A stretch of DNA of 64,000 bases from Mayamaea pseudoterrestris (GCA_027923505.1 BROI01000019.1:186001-250000); one strand, 5' to 3'. Numbered from the stretch's first letter, positions 41,008 through 52,484 are shown. Numbers and translations are program-made. The notes: a model not told the origin generated them from the letters alone.

Positions 41008-41019
41008 GGGCTCATAACC
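41008..41019 (-). other. Half-tRNA-type primer-binding site of the copia element
   Basis: GGTTATGAGCCC on the minus strand, directly next to the LTR segment that ends at 41020. It is complementary to the anticodon arm of a methionine tRNA (anticodon CAT inside CTCATAA). Drosophila copia is known to use an internal piece of initiator tRNA-Met in the same position with an almost identical site. Confidence 0.75.
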
Positions 41020-41179
41020 TATCAATGCAACTTGTGTCGAGTTACCTTGAGGACTTGGTCAAGTAGGAGATGATCAGTCTACTAGCTTGGTAAGAAGAAG
41101 GGGAACGAGACGATTGCGTGTACTTTGCAATAGAATGATTTGATTTAGTAGTTACCGCTATCTTAAGGGGACCGTTGCC
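41020..41179 (-). repeat. Copia LTR segment (5' copy, incomplete)
   Basis: Partner of 34222-34381. Similarity becomes patchy after GGGGACCGTTGCC, where a short CGACGTGTT..GGTAA stretch is still shared, and the sequence then passes into the gypsy LTR at 41202. Confidence 0.8.
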
Positions 41180-41201
41180 AACCGACGTGTTCGGTAAACG
41201 T

Positions 41202-41391
41202 TGCGACATGGCGTTGGAACGGGCGGGCTTCTCAACTTCAGATTTAGCTATTCGCCCAATAGCTATCTAAATTGGCGTTGCCACGGGCCAACGCCCACGA
41301 CTAAACATTTGGAGCTGTAGCTCACGTTTATTAGTATAGTTGTCGATGGATAAAAGAGCTTATAATTTCATTTTAACCACCCGACGTATCA
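41202..41391 (+). repeat. 5' LTR of the gypsy element
   Basis: 190 bases, TGCGACATGG to CGACGTATCA (TG..CA ends). It may extend three bases further left, since CGT precedes both copies. It adjoins the truncated copia LTR on the left. Confidence 0.85.
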
Positions 41392-41447
41392 CTCTGAATT
41401 CAGAACCAGTTGGAAATCAAGTTAAGAAAAGCAAGCACCCTATCACC

Positions 41448-42722
41448 ATGAAGGACGACGACGACGTCCCGATACCCTTCAAACCACGGCATGTGTACGA
41501 AGACTTGCCAAGTGTCACCATCTACGGAAACGGCCGCAAGTACAAGGCTCATCGTTGCGATGTACAAGACCCGGAGGTTCTCATCCGCACGATTGTCAAC
41601 CATGGCGAGGCCGCCAAGGTACTCAACGTTGTGAACAACCCAGTTGAGCTCATTAACACCTTTCGACAGATGCTCGGAGAGGTCTTTAAGGACGCCTTTG
41701 ATGGAATCGTCGCCACGATCAATCCTTTGGCTCAAGGCAACATCCAAGCGCGTGTCACCGCCGTCGGCAGATGCCAACGAGAATGGCTCCTGCTTTACAT
41801 GACCACCGACGAAGACTTCGTCGAGCAAAAGACTTACTTGGAGACTGCCCCGAAGCCCTTCTCCAAGTCGACAAGCGAGTTCAAGCAACGCTTTGACATG
41901 ATCCACAAGCTTACCAAGTGGTTTCCTCGCACAGGCAACCCCGATGTGAACGATGACATCTTCACTCAAGTGCAGATTCGCAATTGGATGTTTACCAAGC
42001 AACCTGCCAAACACCAGCAGACGCTGAATGCGATGCCACACGTCAGCTATCAAGATATGGAGGTAGCAGAGCTTTGCAAGTATTTCGACAAGCTCCAACG
42101 TGACGAGATCCGAGAGACAGCTCGTCGCCGCGCTCAAGAAGAGACCCAGCGTAAACGCCGCAACAAGACGGACGCCGAAGACAACTATCGCGCTCGCGCC
42201 GCGCAAGGAAGAGGCCGTCGAGGCAATCGAGGCCGAGGCAACGGAGGCAGAGGCAACGGAGGCCGAGGCTTCAACTCACGCCGCAGCAACGTTCGTTGTT
42301 ACAAACCAGGACACAACCATCTGTGGATCCATTGCCCTGAGAACCCTTACCGCGTTGAAGACGAGGAAGAAGAAGAAGACAAGGATCCTGCAAAGAAGAA
42401 GGTAAGATGGACAAAGGTTAGCTCGAAGAAGAATTCTTCAAGAGGCAACAATAATAACAACAACGACCGCCACGCTATCGACGATGTCGCATATGACAGC
42501 GAATCCAACGACGATGAAGATCAACACGTCATTGAAGAATCCAAGCAAGAAGAAACAAAGGATGATGAGATGCCTTCCGAAGAGGAGGATGAAGATGAAC
42601 CAATGGAAGCGGACGAAGAGCCACACCATATGGAAGATATTGGGATCGAAGATCTTGAAGAAGAACTCGAGTCGCTCGATATTAACGACGACGAAATGGA
42701 AGATGAAAAGAAAGAAGAATGA
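41448..42722 (+). CDS. gypsy Gag
   Basis: A 424-residue frame from the ATG at 41448 (MKDDDDVPIPFKPRHVYED); the frame is open upstream into the LTR. A helical capsid-like region is followed by an Arg/Gly-rich nucleocapsid (RGRRGNRGRGNGG), a zinc-knuckle-like CYKPGHNHLWIHC, a basic patch, and an extremely acidic last 100 residues (Glu/Asp-rich with Met and His). The acidic tail is unusual for Gag. Confidence 0.85.
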   Translation: MKDDDDVPIPFKPRHVYEDLPSVTIYGNGRKYKAHRCDVQDPEVLIRTIVNHGEAAKVLNVVNNPVELINTFRQMLGEVFKDAFDGIVATINPLAQGNIQARVTAVGRCQREWLLLYMTTDEDFVEQKTYLETAPKPFSKSTSEFKQRFDMIHKLTKWFPRTGNPDVNDDIFTQVQIRNWMFTKQPAKHQQTLNAMPHVSYQDMEVAELCKYFDKLQRDEIRETARRRAQEETQRKRRNKTDAEDNYRARAAQGRGRRGNRGRGNGGRGNGGRGFNSRRSNVRCYKPGHNHLWIHCPENPYRVEDEEEEEDKDPAKKKVRWTKVSSKKNSSRGNNNNNNDRHAIDDVAYDSESNDDEDQHVIEESKQEETKDDEMPSEEEDEDEPMEADEEPHHMEDIGIEDLEEELESLDINDDEMEDEKKEE

Positions 42723-42806
42723 GGAAGACTCGCCGAGTCTTTAGCAGTTGAAAACGCTCAAGTAAATCAGATAGATAACATTGATAATGAAAAGGTTGAT
42801 GACCAT

Positions 42807-45800
42807 GTGCCCATAGTGTTACTATTAGTAGGCAAGATGAATGGAACGCCAATGAAGAAAGCATTGACAGCGCTCCTCGACACGGGCTCAACAAGCTCCT
42901 GGATCAGCGAGCGAGTATTGAATCAAACGATCCAAAGGAAGACCACGGCGCGAATGATATCACATACCTTAATGGGAAAGATGGAAAGCGCTCAAAAGAT
43001 TGACCTTATGGATTCAACGCTACCCGATTTTTCGCAATCAAAACGAGTCGACAAGATTGAGGCTCACGTATACACGCAAGACATACGATACGACATGATC
43101 ATTGGCCGCAAGCTGATGCAACAGTTAGGCATGACGCTTGACTTTAAACGCAATGAGATCATATGGGATGGCGACGCAGTCCCCTTCATTAACATGACAC
43201 AATTGAATGGTCGACGACCAAAAGAATTGAAAGAGGCGTTGATTAACCGCTACTTAACGTCCGTCGATGATCCGACGTCCGACGATGGTCACATCGTGAC
43301 TGAAATCCAAGCCGCCAAGTACGATAAAGTGGACATCAACGATGTTGTCAATAAAGCCACTCATCTTGATAAAGATAAACAAGAGGACTTGAAAGAGCTT
43401 CTACTACGCTTTAAAAAGCTATTCAGCGGCAAACTCGGCCATTACAAAGGCGAGAAGATTCACATCAAAATCAAAAAGGACGCGAAGCCAGTCCACAAGA
43501 GGCACTACCCCGTTCCAAGGGTCCACGAACAAACGTTCAAGAATGAACTTGACAGACTCGTAAGCATAGGAGTCTTGGAGCCAACAGGGAGAAGCGAATG
43601 GGCAGCGCCCACGTTCATCATCCCCAAGAAGGATCAAACGGTCCGTTTCGTTACCGACTTTCGCGCGCTCAATAAAGTTATCAAGCGCCGCGTCTATCCG
43701 CTCCCAAAGATACAAGAGATCCTTGCAAGGCGCAAAGGATACAAGTACTTTACAAAGCTTGATATAAGCATGCAATACTACACGTTCGAATTGGACGATA
43801 TAAGCAGCGACCTCTGCACAATCGCGACGCCGTTTGGCCTCTACAAATACATCAGGATGCCAATGGGCGTCAACCAATCGCCTGATGTTGCTCAGGAGAT
43901 AATGGAAAAAGTCTTGAAAGGTATAGAAGACATTGAAAAGTACCTCGACGATGTCGGTTGCTTCAGCAACTCGTGGAACGAGCACTTAACGCTACTCGAG
44001 CGCGTCTTAAAGAGGCTGGAAGACGCCGGCTTCACCATTAACCCACTAAAGTGTGAGTGGGCAGTCAAAGAAACAGACTGGCTTGGCTATTGGCTTACAC
44101 CGACGGGTTTAAAGCCATGGCGAAAGAAGGTACAGGCAATCCTCGACATGGGACCGCCGACCAACATGACGCAGCTGCTTTCGCGCGCTCAATAAAGTTA
44201 TCAAGCGCCGCGTCTATCCGCTCCCAAAGATACAAGAGATCCTTGCAAGGCGCAAAGGATACAAGTACTTTACAAAGCTTGATATAAGCATGCAATACTA
44301 CACGTTCGAATTGGACGATATAAGCAGCGACCTCTGCACAATCGCGACGCCGTTTGGCCTCTACAAATACATCAGGATGCCAATGGGCGTCAACCAATCG
44401 CCTGATGTTGCTCAGGAGATAATGGAAAAAGTCTTGAAAGGTATAGAAGACATTGAAAAGTACCTCGACGATGTCGGTTGCTTCAGCAACTCGTGGAACG
44501 AGCACTTAACGCTACTCGAGCGCGTCTTAAAGAGGCTGGAAGACGCCGGCTTCACCATTAACCCACTAAAGTGTGAGTGGGCAGTCAAAGAAACAGACTG
44601 GCTTGGCTATTGGCTTACACCGACGGGTTTAAAGCCATGGCGAAAGAAGGTACAGGCAATCCTCGACATGGGACCGCCGACCAACATGACGCAGCTGCGC
44701 TCCTTTATTGGACTAGTAACCTACTACAGAAACATGTGGCCAAAGCGCTCACATATACTAGCGCCATTAACATCGTTAACAGGCGTAAAGAAATTTAAGT
44801 GGCTGCCCGAGCACCAGACGGCATTCGAGCAGATGAAGGCAATGGTTGCAACCGACGCGTTGCTCCACTATCCAGACCACAACTTGCCCTTTGACATTGA
44901 AGCAGACGCCTCTGACTATCAACTAGGAGCAGTAATACTACAGAATGGCGTGCCAGTCGCCTACTATTCCCGCAAGCTGACAGCGGCGCAAAGGAACTAC
45001 ACCACCATTGAAAAGGAACTACTCAGCATCGTAGAGACATTGAAGACGTTTCGATCCATGCTACTCGGTGCCGAGATACGGATTCACACCGACCACCGCA
45101 ATCTCACGTATGAGTTAACCACTTACCAAACGCAAAGAGTCTTGCGCTGGAGACTATATCTGGAAGAATATGGTCCCAAATTCTTCTACAAGAAGGGAGA
45201 ACACAATCGACTTGCCGATGCGCTGTCGAGAACGCCAACACCTCGCTCGTCTCCCTTGGTTGGGGAGGAACAAGAGCCCGCTACAGTCGTTCAAGAAGAC
45301 AAAGAAGAGCGACTTGCGCCCTCTCGTATAGAGGATATAAGCTATGATGACGCATACTCATTGCTAGATGAGCCGGAGCTGGCAGAATGCCTCTTAATGC
45401 ATCCGGAGTTCGACGGAACAGGGAGGTACCCATTATCTTATCAAACAATTGCGCAATATCAAACTCAAGACGAGATACTGCAGGCAGCAGCGAATGAGAT
45501 TCAACAACCACAAATAACAAGGAAGACACTCGAAGGGGTCTCCGTCATCGTTTACACGCCTCAAGGGAATCCACACGCGTGGCGTATTTGCATTCCTACC
45601 AGCATGCTTGAACGGCTTGTTAAATGGTATCACTTGACGCTATCCCACGCCAGGATTACAAAGCTTGAAGCAACAATTAACCAGCACTTCTTCCATCCGG
45701 GGATCCGGACGGCAATAGCAGCTATTGTCGGCAAATGTGACGCTTGCCAAAGATACAAAGCTGGTGGCGGCCATCAATATGGACAACTCCCAATCCGGGA

Positions 45801-46614
45801 CCTCAGAGAGGCTCCTTGGTATGAAATACAAGTTGATTTAATAGGACCGTGGTCCTTCAAGAAGGATAACGTCAAGTACGTCTTCCAAGCATTAACAATG
45901 ATTGATACAGTGACCAATCTCGTCGAGCTTGTTTACTACGACACCAAAACGACACAACGAATCGCGCAGCTATTCGAAAACACTTGGCTAGCTAGGTATC
46001 CCAAGCCAGTGAGAGTCATTCATGACAGAGGACAGGAGTTCAAAGGCGAGTTTCGTGCCTTGTTGCTCAGGAATGGAATCGTTCCTCGACCAACCTCCAT
46101 AAAGAATCCAACAGCAAATGCCATTTGTGAAAGGATGCATCTGACCGTTGCTAACGTGTTAAGAACAACATTAAACCAATGGAATCCTCAACCACCTCAA
46201 CAACCACAAGTCGAAGCAACTCATGTTATTGAGTCGGCGCTAGCAACAGCAATGCACGCTACAAGAGCAGCAGCTCATCGCTCACTAAGCAACTTGAGTC
46301 CAGGCGCATTAGTCTTTCAAAGAGACATGTTCTTGGATATACCGTTGATAGCGGATATAATGGCGCTTACTAAGAATAGAGAAGCGATCATCAATGACAC
46401 CTTGTTGCGAGCCAACCAACGGCGCCTCAATTACGACTATAAAGTGAACGAGCGAGTCCTCGTTAAAGTTGCCAATCCTGACAAGCTACAAGAGCGATGG
46501 ATCGGCCCTTATACAATAACAGCAGTCCATGTTAATGGAACAGTTACAGTCCGCCTCACGCCATGGGTAACGGACAGAATCAACATCAAACGGTTGAAAC
46601 CGTATCGATCGTAG
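42807..46614 (+). CDS. gypsy Pol region (broken)
   Basis: Domains in order: retropepsin (ALLDTGSTSSWIS), reverse transcriptase (FVTDFRALNKV, KLDISMQYYT, EKYLDDVGCFS), RNase H (DIEADASDYQLGAV, TDHRNLTY), an integrase zinc module (H-x-H and CDACQRYK) and a catalytic core (QVDLIGPW, VIHDRGQEF, NPTANAICERMH), then a chromodomain-less end (WIGPYTI). The region is interrupted, about one break. Confidence 0.9.
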
Positions 46615-46763
46615 AATCACCCAAGGGTTTATGACTTCCCCAGGATGCCTCCTAAATAGAGCGCTCCTTGCAATAACAAGGAGGGCTGTCAATAATAGTA
46701 AGCAACTTCAGCTACACTACGAAGCGCTTCCTCTGGTGGGGGAGAGTGAAAGATCCGTACCGT

Positions 46764-46953
46764 TGCGACATGGCGTTGGAACGGGCGGGCTTCTCAACTT
46801 CAGATTTAGCTATTCGCCCAATAGCTATCTAAATTGGCGTTGCCACGGGCCAACGCCCACGACTAAACATTTGGAGCTGTAGCTCACGTTTATTAGTATA
46901 GTTGTCGATGGATAAAAGAGCTTATAATTTCATTTTAACCACCCGACGTATCA
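46764..46953 (+). repeat. 3' LTR of the gypsy element
   Basis: 190 bases, same as 41202-41391 as far as I can read. It ends 204 bases before the ATG of the GT61 gene, so it lies within that gene's likely promoter. Confidence 0.88.
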
Positions 46954-47157
46954 AGTCGCGTTTGGTGATGCTTCGTCGTGATCGATGACCATGACAATGA
47001 CCCCGCGTATTTGCTGCGCACCTTGCGAGTATGTCGAGTATGATAACATCATGCTTGATTCCTGGATGATGACGAATAGACCGTTCGCCTTGTTACATAA
47101 ATTGTTTTTGCATCAAAGTCTAGAGTGAAGAGCGCTGCTAGCTGGAGATCGACTCTC

Positions 47158-48397
47158 ATGAAGAAGACAGGCCAAAAAATCCTCGGCGCCATTACTCTAC
47201 TTTGGTTCTTCTACTCGTCGCGCCATCAGCAGGACACTCTGCGTCTTAACGAAGGTCAATGCTGGAAAGGAAACGTCAATCGAACTGGAATTCTTCAACG
47301 AATTAACAACCCTCCGCTGCAAACATCATACGAACTTGCCGACTTTCTCGAAGGTCCAGGCTTTGAACATGCCAATTCGACGACGGACAATCGCGTCGCC
47401 TGCAAATTCATCAAGGATGATCACACACCACACTTTCCCCACGCCATGCAGCAACTATATAGATGCTTTTCGTGGTGGCGAGCCTTTCCAACCAAGGATG
47501 CATACTTGATTCTGCCAAACCAGCAGCCGATTGACACGGAATTTTTAAAAGGCTTTATCGAGCGCATGCGCGACGTTTTTGGTGTCAGAGTGGTGCACAT
47601 GCGAAGCAACTTGAAAGTTGTCAGACCTATATACACGTACGACTGGGACGAACAACGGAGCTTCGCCATGCGGAATGAACGGGATGCGCATGAACTGCGG
47701 AACAGAATTTTGGATAGAATGAAACTGCCAGAGGCGAAGAAATCATGTTGGAACCACAAGCTCCGCATACGCATACTATCGCGGAAAAACAGCCGATCCA
47801 TACAAAACGTCAAAGCAATTGTCAGGGCTTTGGAGGATGCGTTTCTTGGGGACGATGACAATGAAAATGCTAGCAGTAGCATTGAAGCAGTGCACGTGGA
47901 ATCGATTCGCGTTGCCACGTTCGAGGAAGCTACATTTCGCAAGCAACTTGAATTCTTGTCGCAGGCTGATATTTTGGTTGCCGCGCATGGGGCCGAGCTG
48001 ACGGGAATTCCCTTTCAACCACAATGTGCAGCCGTGTTGGAGCTGTTTCCAGGTGGATATGCGGTTCCAGCCTTTTTTGGATCGCTTGCCGCCGTCTCGG
48101 GCGTTTCGCATAGCTACATGTACTTGGGGCATGGCGACATGGAGCGAGAGATTCGGGTTGGAATGAGGTGAGCGATTGTTTCTGATTGTGCTAATGGTAT
48201 TTGCCGGTCTTGAAACAAACAGTGCTTTCTAACCTCATTTTGATGCCTTGTTTTCTTATATTAGAGACTTTGAGAGCCGGCAAGCGGCGCGACAGGCAAA
48301 CGTTTGCCCGGATGCGGATCGAATCGTCGCAGCTGTGAGGCAACTTGCCCGAGAGAGAAGAGAATGTTGTGATCAAGCAGCATTGTTGCAACCTTAA
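47158..48397 (+). CDS. GT61-type (DUF563) glycosyltransferase, two exons
   Basis: Exons 47158-48167 and 48265-48397, intron of 97 bases (GTGAGC..TATTAG), 380 residues. A basic start plus a hydrophobic anchor (KKTGQKILGAITLLWFFY) gives type II Golgi topology. The C-terminal catalytic segment LSQADILVAAHGAELTGIPF (about residues 268-287), then AAVLELFPGGY, is the GT61 signature. GT61 enzymes include plant xylosyl-/arabinosyltransferases and EOGT; the acceptor here is unknown. The second exon adds a charged tail. The start is the ATG at 47158, and a gypsy LTR ends 204 bases upstream. Confidence 0.83.
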
Positions 48398-48705
48398 TCT
48401 GTCGATTGTAGGAGAAATCATGTTTTCTTCATCTTGGCGCGCAAGAAAGAGTGTCAGGCAGCGTGCGTAACTGTAGTAGCGGTTCCACATTGGACGAAGA
48501 CGAGCTTTCTGCAGAGGAGATGGGGCTCAATTTTAAGCTACGAGCAAAGTAATGATGAATGATAGTCGACGAGCTAACTTCTAGAGATCGCGCAAACTTG
48601 GGATCAGCGTGGGCGCTGAGCATATATGGCCTGCCGTGACGGCCATACGCTGCAAAGCTAGCGGGAAAAAAGGCGGTGGTAGCAAAAGCCTACCACACAT
48701 TAAAG
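48398..48705. other. Intergenic between convergent genes
   Basis: 308 bases. Only short frames without coding character are present; it holds the 3' regions of the GT61 and formyltransferase genes. Confidence 0.5.
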
Positions 48706-49899
48706 TTACGACGTATCCTCATTAGAAATCGGCTTGACCCATCGAATCACCTCATTCGGATACCCATTCTGAAAGTCCCTGGCCGGGAATGCGCGTCTAG
48801 TAACCGGGCGCACTTCCAGCAGTTCCAAAATTGACCCATCGCCGCACACAACATAGAGTCCATCACTTTTGGTTGGCCCGAGTCGCACAATATTCGTCGG
48901 CTCGGTTTTTTCCCGCAACACTCGAGTTTTAACTATTTGCAACTTGACAATCTCTTCTCGTTCACCAATCTGCATGAACATGTAGACACCCGGCCACATG
49001 CTGAATCCTCGGAGCCGATTGTGACAGGTTAGCGCCGACTCTTCCCAAACCTTTAGCTCCGCTTCGCTACTATCAATCATGGCGGCATTGACAACAGCCG
49101 ATTCGTCCTGTTGGCGGGCCGTCTCCATGGTGAGCTTGCCGGAGAATATATCTGGCAAACTGTTCAAAAGTAGCTGCGTACCAATTTGAAACAAGTGCGG
49201 AAGAACAGTCACTGACGTTGCGTCTGGATCAACATGTTCCGCTTGCTGCGCCACAATGGGGCCGGCATCCATTTTGCTGACAGTGAACAGCACCGTCACT
49301 CCCACTGGATTGTCACCCGCCTGCAGCGATCGCTGCACTGGACTGGCGCCTCGCCATTTCGGCAGTAGACTTGGATGAATGTTGATGGTTCCAAAGGTTG
49401 GCGCGGCGAGAAAGCGTTTCGGCAAGTACTGTCCGTAGGCGGCGGTGACGCACAAGTCGGGACGCAAGTCTTGCTCCAGCTCGTTTAAAAACTGAGCGTC
49501 GTTCACTTTTTCGGGACATGACATATATATCCCAAGCTCTTGTGCAATCTTTCCGACGGGGCTTGCTTCCACCTTGCCGTTGCGCTTGCGTCGCTTGGGT
49601 GGTTGCGTCACGACGCCGACGATTTGAAAGTTAGAGTTGGCCTGCAACGATGCCTCGTGTATCGTTTGAAGAGAGGTTGCTGCCACTTCTGGTGTTCCTA
49701 GAAAGACGACTCTTCGCTTGTTGATTGTATTCGCATCGGAGCTACTGGAGTAGAGGCGCCATTGTAGTGAACGTGATGACGAACGATGTAGTACGTATCT
49801 CATCAGTTGACGGCGAGGCGATTGCGCCAGGAGGTTTCTCGATAAGCATCGCACGTAGGTCGACATGGTCAGTATCAACAAAGCTCTTATGTATAACAT
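48706..49899 (-). CDS. FMT: Methionyl-tRNA formyltransferase, organellar
   Basis: 397 residues. Transfers formyl from 10-formyltetrahydrofolate to initiator Met-tRNA for translation start in mitochondria or plastids. Residues 1-60 are Arg/Ser-rich with few acidic residues, typical of a targeting pre-sequence; the lack of an FAP-like junction favours the mitochondrion. The catalytic domain starts RRVVFLGTPEVAA (62). The active-site residues are Asn173 and His175 in NIHPSLLPKWRGASP, and Asp211 in SKMDAGPI. The C-terminal tRNA-binding domain follows (NRLRGFSMWPGVY). The start may be the ATG at 49899 or at 49866. Confidence 0.95.
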   Translation of the reverse strand: MLYIRALLILTMSTYVRCLSRNLLAQSPRRQLMRYVLHRSSSRSLQWRLYSSSSDANTINKRRVVFLGTPEVAATSLQTIHEASLQANSNFQIVGVVTQPPKRRKRNGKVEASPVGKIAQELGIYMSCPEKVNDAQFLNELEQDLRPDLCVTAAYGQYLPKRFLAAPTFGTINIHPSLLPKWRGASPVQRSLQAGDNPVGVTVLFTVSKMDAGPIVAQQAEHVDPDATSVTVLPHLFQIGTQLLLNSLPDIFSGKLTMETARQQDESAVVNAAMIDSSEAELKVWEESALTCHNRLRGFSMWPGVYMFMQIGEREEIVKLQIVKTRVLREKTEPTNIVRLGPTKSDGLYVVCGDGSILELLEVRPVTRRAFPARDFQNGYPNEVIRWVKPISNEDTS

Positions 49900-50362
49900 G
49901 AAGCTACGATCGGCTCTTTAAATTATGAGTGCTCTAAAGCATTGACGCATTCGTTCATGCATGATGTTCTTGGGCGTCGCATTGATGGTTGGGTTGCATC
50001 AACTTCTAATGTCGCAGCGTTACTAATTGTGTGATGATGCGACAGAACGACTTTTCGATGCTAATTTCCGTCACAATTCCTCGGCCGCTTGTTTATGGAT
50101 CATGCATGCCAGATGTCACATGAATGACCTTTACTTTATATTGCCCTGGCGAACAAAAGTCATTGAACTACCGGTGGCCGCGAATGCTTGACTGGAAACA
50201 TTCGCCGCGGAACGCGGCAAGCAGATTTGGATCTTTGGCTACAGAATGACTGCATTCTGCATCGCTTCAGATCGTTCATATCCTCTCACTTGTGTCCTTA
50301 TCTTTGCAGCTTGAGAGCAGCATTTGACGTACTCTATCGATAGACCCTGACAAGAACCAGCC
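49900..50362. other. Divergent promoter region, FMT / GT2
   Basis: 463 bases between two divergent starts. No coding frame and no clear TATA-type or repeated motif was recognised. Confidence 0.45.
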
Positions 50363-52484
50363 ATGTCCTCTCCATCCATTGCCGTCTCGTTTAGCGACAC
50401 TTCCACCGCGGCAGGCGCACCTTCGGAAACGATGATGACCATGTCGATGCGCGATGACTTGAGCAACGTGGATGCCATGAACAAGGGACGTCGCCGCGTC
50501 TCGGTCGATGAGTTTGCCGCTGCGACGGGACATATGCCAGTGCTGAACGCCTTTGGGGATCGTTCCAGTCGCTTCTCCGAGCGAGCATCCATTGGTTTGA
50601 AGACGGCCACCTACGAGCTCCGTCGTCGATCCACCGTGACGAGTGGAGCTGGAGCTGCTGGCCGGCCAGGTAGTCGCCGCGTCTCCGTGGTGACGGATGA
50701 AGTAACGCAGGAAGTCTTGATGGATGGCAAAGACATTTTTTCCAACTATGACTACACCAAAAAGGCCAACTCTGTCTTTCGCTGGAACTTGCTGTGGTTG
50801 GTTCTTTGCTTGATTGCTCCCTATCCGCTCTGGCTCACCTTTGTTCCAGGCGCTTGCGCTGCCTCGTATGAGATTACCATCATTGTCAACATGCTTTTGA
50901 CGGTCAATTTCATCTACACGACGGTCCTTTGCTGGCGCTACATGTGGCGCATGATTCGCAGCTTCAACACGCCCTTTTGGCAGGAGTTGGATCCAGAGCT
51001 TCGCAACAAGTTGAAGCATATTGTTGTCATGCCAACTTACAAGGAACCTGTCGAGCTGCTTTGCGAAACCATTTCATCAGTGGCCAATCAGACGGTTGCG
51101 GAAACCATTGTCATGGTTGTCGGTATGGAGGAAAAGACGCCCGACCAAGAGGAGAAGAAGCGCATCATTCGGCAACGCTTTGAAAACAAGTTCTCCGCCC
51201 TGGTATTCTCCATTCACCCCTCGGGTGTCCCTGGCGAGATTCCGGGAGCTTGCTCCAACCGCAACTACGCCGCACGCACGGCGGTCAAGTATATGATCAC
51301 GGAGGGACTCTTGCCGGTGGACGACAAGACCAAGGAGGTGGAACTGGACTTTTGCACCCTCTCGGTTTGTGACGCGGATACCACGTACTACTACCGCTAC
51401 TTTGAGAACCTGTCGTGGTAAGTACAGAGTCGCATGAGGTGTTTATGATTGTGTAGCTAAATGTTTCAACCAATGCTAATAACGCCACCTTCTTTCTACC
51501 CGCAGGGCGTTCCTCAACGAGCCGCCCGAGACTCGCTACCAGGTTTGCTGGCAGTCACCCTTGTTCTACAACATTTCCCTCGACAAGCGCTGGTTCTTTA
51601 CCCGCGTCATGGGAATCCTTCGTTCCTACTTTATGATTGGATTTCTCATTGGTGGCAGTATCAATACCATGAGCATCTACAGCATGTCCCTTGGACTGCT
51701 CGTCAAGTCGCAGTTCTTTCATCCCGGCTACCAGATGGATGATATCATTTACACATTGAGCGCCATGAAAGCAACCGGGGTTCGCATTGAGATCCGTACC
51801 ATTGACATACCCACGCTCTCGGGTCCAACGTCAGGAGTCAACGTACTTTCCGAGTTTAACGAGTGGGTTGTCCAAGCGACGCGTTGGACCATTGGGGCTG
51901 CCGAAGTCTTTCATTACTTTTTCGTCAAGTTGCTCAAGGGAAACTACTTTTTGCCCGGTTTGGCCTACTTTTGGTGGTTTGTGTACTACTACGGATTCGT
52001 CTTGTGCGTCGCGGGTTTGATCGCCATTTGCAACATGATTGCTCAATTCGTCGGCATTGCCCATGAGCAGTACAGCATTGAAAGTTGCAAGCCCTGTCAG
52101 TCTTGGTTTAACCTTACCGACGACTCTCCCTTTTACACGTGGATCATGCCATCCTTCTTGTTCTTCAACTATGGCATTGTGTTCTTGACCGCCTTTGTCA
52201 TGGATGCTCTCGTGAGCCAGATTCTTGCGTTGGACGAGCGCGTGCACCCGATTCGCAACCTTTGCCATTTCATATCGACGCAAGTTGTTTTGTGGGTGTA
52301 CTGCTTGGTCGAGTACAAGGCGATTTTTCAGATTGCCTACTACGGAAAGGAGGTTTGCGGCCACAAGGCGTCGGAGAAGCATGCGTTGGTCGGTGTCAAG
52401 GCAGCCGCCGAGGAGCCTCTCAAGAGTATTACGTCAAAGGAAGAACCCCTGAAGATTGTCGAAGAGGACATTCATGACGATTAG
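50363..52484 (+). CDS. GT2-family processive-type glycosyltransferase (paralogue A)
   Basis: Exons 50363-51417 and 51506-52484, intron of 88 bases, phase 2; 677 residues. A disordered N-terminus of about 130 residues precedes two membrane helices (WNLLWLVLCLIAPYPLW and a following one), then a cytosolic GT2 domain: HIVVMPTYKEP, GACSNRNYAARTA, the nucleotide-sugar DxD motif DAD (337-339), and QATRW (475-479), equivalent to the Q/RxxRW motif of cellulose, chitin and hyaluronan synthases. Four or more C-terminal membrane helices follow. It probably makes or extends a beta-linked polysaccharide at a membrane; the sugar cannot be told. Paralogue B at 56490 shares its intron position. Confidence 0.88.

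Larger units (their letters stand above)
34222..41179 (-). mobile_element. Ty1/copia LTR retrotransposon, second element
   Basis: Minus-strand element with gag at 39271-40951, pol at 34582-39174, and flanking 160-bp direct repeats that look identical (34222-34381 and 41020-41179). A primer-binding site lies directly inside the right repeat. Pol order (protease, integrase, reverse transcriptase, RNase H) is copia. The pol frame looks whole; gag is spread over two open frames, so about one break or a recoding site is possible there. The 5' LTR is not complete, because a gypsy element adjoins it at about 41180-41202. Identical repeats imply a young insertion. Confidence 0.9.
41202..46953 (+). 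mobile_element. Ty3/gypsy LTR retrotransposon
   Basis: Plus-strand element bounded by two 190-bp LTRs (41202-41391 and 46764-46953) that look identical, with gag at 41448-42722 and pol at 42807-46614. Order protease, reverse transcriptase, RNase H, integrase identifies Ty3/gypsy. A purine-rich tract (GGTGGGGGAGAGTGAAAG, near 46735) precedes the 3' LTR. No envelope gene is seen. The element is broken, with about one break in pol. Identical LTRs imply a recent insertion. No target duplication is evident at its ends. Confidence 0.93.

Noticed and set aside
42807-46614. Envelope gene in the gypsy element (retrovirus-like)
   Set aside because: Only a short spacer lies between integrase and the 3' LTR; no membrane or signal-bearing frame is present.
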